From positions 1 to 14,592 of the forward strand of contig JAFGQJ010000391.1 in the NCBI GenBank assembly GCA_016935715.1: a stretch of 14,592 nucleotides of DNA. Reading direction: 5' to 3'. Position 1 is the stretch's first letter; each line of letters opens with the position of its first letter. This DNA comes from Spirochaetales bacterium (GTDB lineage: Bacteria > Spirochaetota > Spirochaetia > SZUA-6 > DRHE01). This document shows, one piece after another, positions 14,147-14,592 of this stretch. The translations under genes were made by a program, and so were the position numbers. Under the pieces are notes generated by a model. It made no database searches. It had not been told where the DNA came from and saw only the letters and a program-made list of their open reading frames with translations.

Positions 14147-14592
14147 CTATTCCTTGGCCATTCTGAACTGGAACAGGGTCAGCAGCAGCACGACCAGCAG
14201 GAGAACGATCGACTCGGCGGCTCCCAACCCCATCTTGAAGTAGAGGAAACTCCTGGCGTAGATGTCGGAGACCAGGACCTCCACCTGGGCGCCTCCGCCC
14301 TGGGCTCCATGGGTCATGACGTACACCTGGGTGAACACCTTGAGGTTGTTGATCACCGACATCACCATCACGAACAGGGTGATGGGCCGCAGCAGCGGAA
14401 GGGTGATGCTTCTGAAGGTGGTCCAGCGGGAAGCGCCGTCGATCATGCTGGCCTCGTAGTACATGCTCGGAATGTTCTTCAACCCTACCGAGAAGATGAT
14501 CATGTTGTAGCCGATCACCTTCCATATGCTCACGATGATCACCGAGACCAGGGACATCCGCGGGGTGGACAGCCAGGCCACCCGGGGCAGGC
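14147..14592 (-). CDS. Carbohydrate ABC transporter permease, MalF-like (5' end outside window)
   Basis: This is the C-terminal half of the partner permease, entering from the right edge; the N-terminal membrane segments are missing. Visible are a helix around WKVIGYNMIIFSVGLKNI, the EAA loop EASMIDGASRWTTFRSITLP, the VYVMTHGA segment typical of MalF/UgpA-like proteins, and a last hydrophobic helix (LLLVVLLLTLF) ending in FRMAKE. The frame is open through the edge (LPRVAWL), so the GTG at 14581 is probably internal. With the MalG-like gene five bases away it forms the second permease pair of the window, distinct from the LplB/LplC pair at the left end. A binding protein is expected further right, and no ATPase is seen. 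Confidence 0.92.
   Translation of the reverse strand, partial: LPRVAWLSTPRMSLVSVIIVSIWKVIGYNMIIFSVGLKNIPSMYYEASMIDGASRWTTFRSITLPLLRPITLFVMVMSVINNLKVFTQVYVMTHGAQGGGAQVEVLVSDIYARSFLYFKMGLGAAESIVLLLVVLLLTLFQFRMAKE

Overview
The window is a compact, GC-rich (roughly 60%) bacterial chromosome segment. Nine genes lie on the + strand (1-9461) and six on the - strand (14592-9489), and the two sets converge at 9461/9489. No gene-free stretch exceeds 300 bases; the longest gap is about 134 bases, upstream of pheS. I see no tRNA, rRNA, CRISPR array, insertion sequence or phage gene. The best clue to the organism is the pair at 5698-8970. Both phenylalanyl-tRNA synthetase subunits are of the archaeal/eukaryotic type: alpha has a long winged-helix N-terminus and beta is a short 571 residues. 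Spirochaetes are the bacterial group known for this form, so a free-living, high-GC member of the Spirochaetales is the most likely source (inference).

Region 1 (1-5563, +) is a tightly packed catabolic-type operon. It holds two LplB/LplC-like sugar ABC permeases, an AGE-family sugar epimerase/isomerase, a PIG-L family (N-acetyl-sugar) deacetylase, a metal-dependent amidohydrolase and a small HD-domain protein. The solute-binding protein is presumably upstream of the window, and no ATPase is present. The set suggests uptake and processing of an N-acylated amino sugar or glycan fragment, but the substrate cannot be read from sequence.

Region 2 (5564-9461, +) is a housekeeping cassette: a leader with a perfect 14-bp palindrome and a foldable stem, then pheS, pheT and an adenosine-specific kinase (PF04008-type), nearly abutting.

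Region 3 (9489-11424, -) holds two independently promoted genes. One is a DUF2239 protein whose strong promoter contains a 12-bp palindrome and appears to give a leaderless mRNA. The other is an unusual phospholipid acyltransferase with a zinc ribbon and a C-terminal extension.

Region 4 (11426-14592, -) is a second sugar operon: a MalF-type permease (cut by the window edge), a MalG-type permease, an SDR oxidoreductase and mannonate dehydratase (UxuA). This points to hexuronate (glucuronate/fructuronate/mannonate) use, with the SDR plausibly standing in for fructuronate reductase. Regions 1 and 4 could together serve a polysaccharide containing both amino sugar and uronic acid, but this is speculation.
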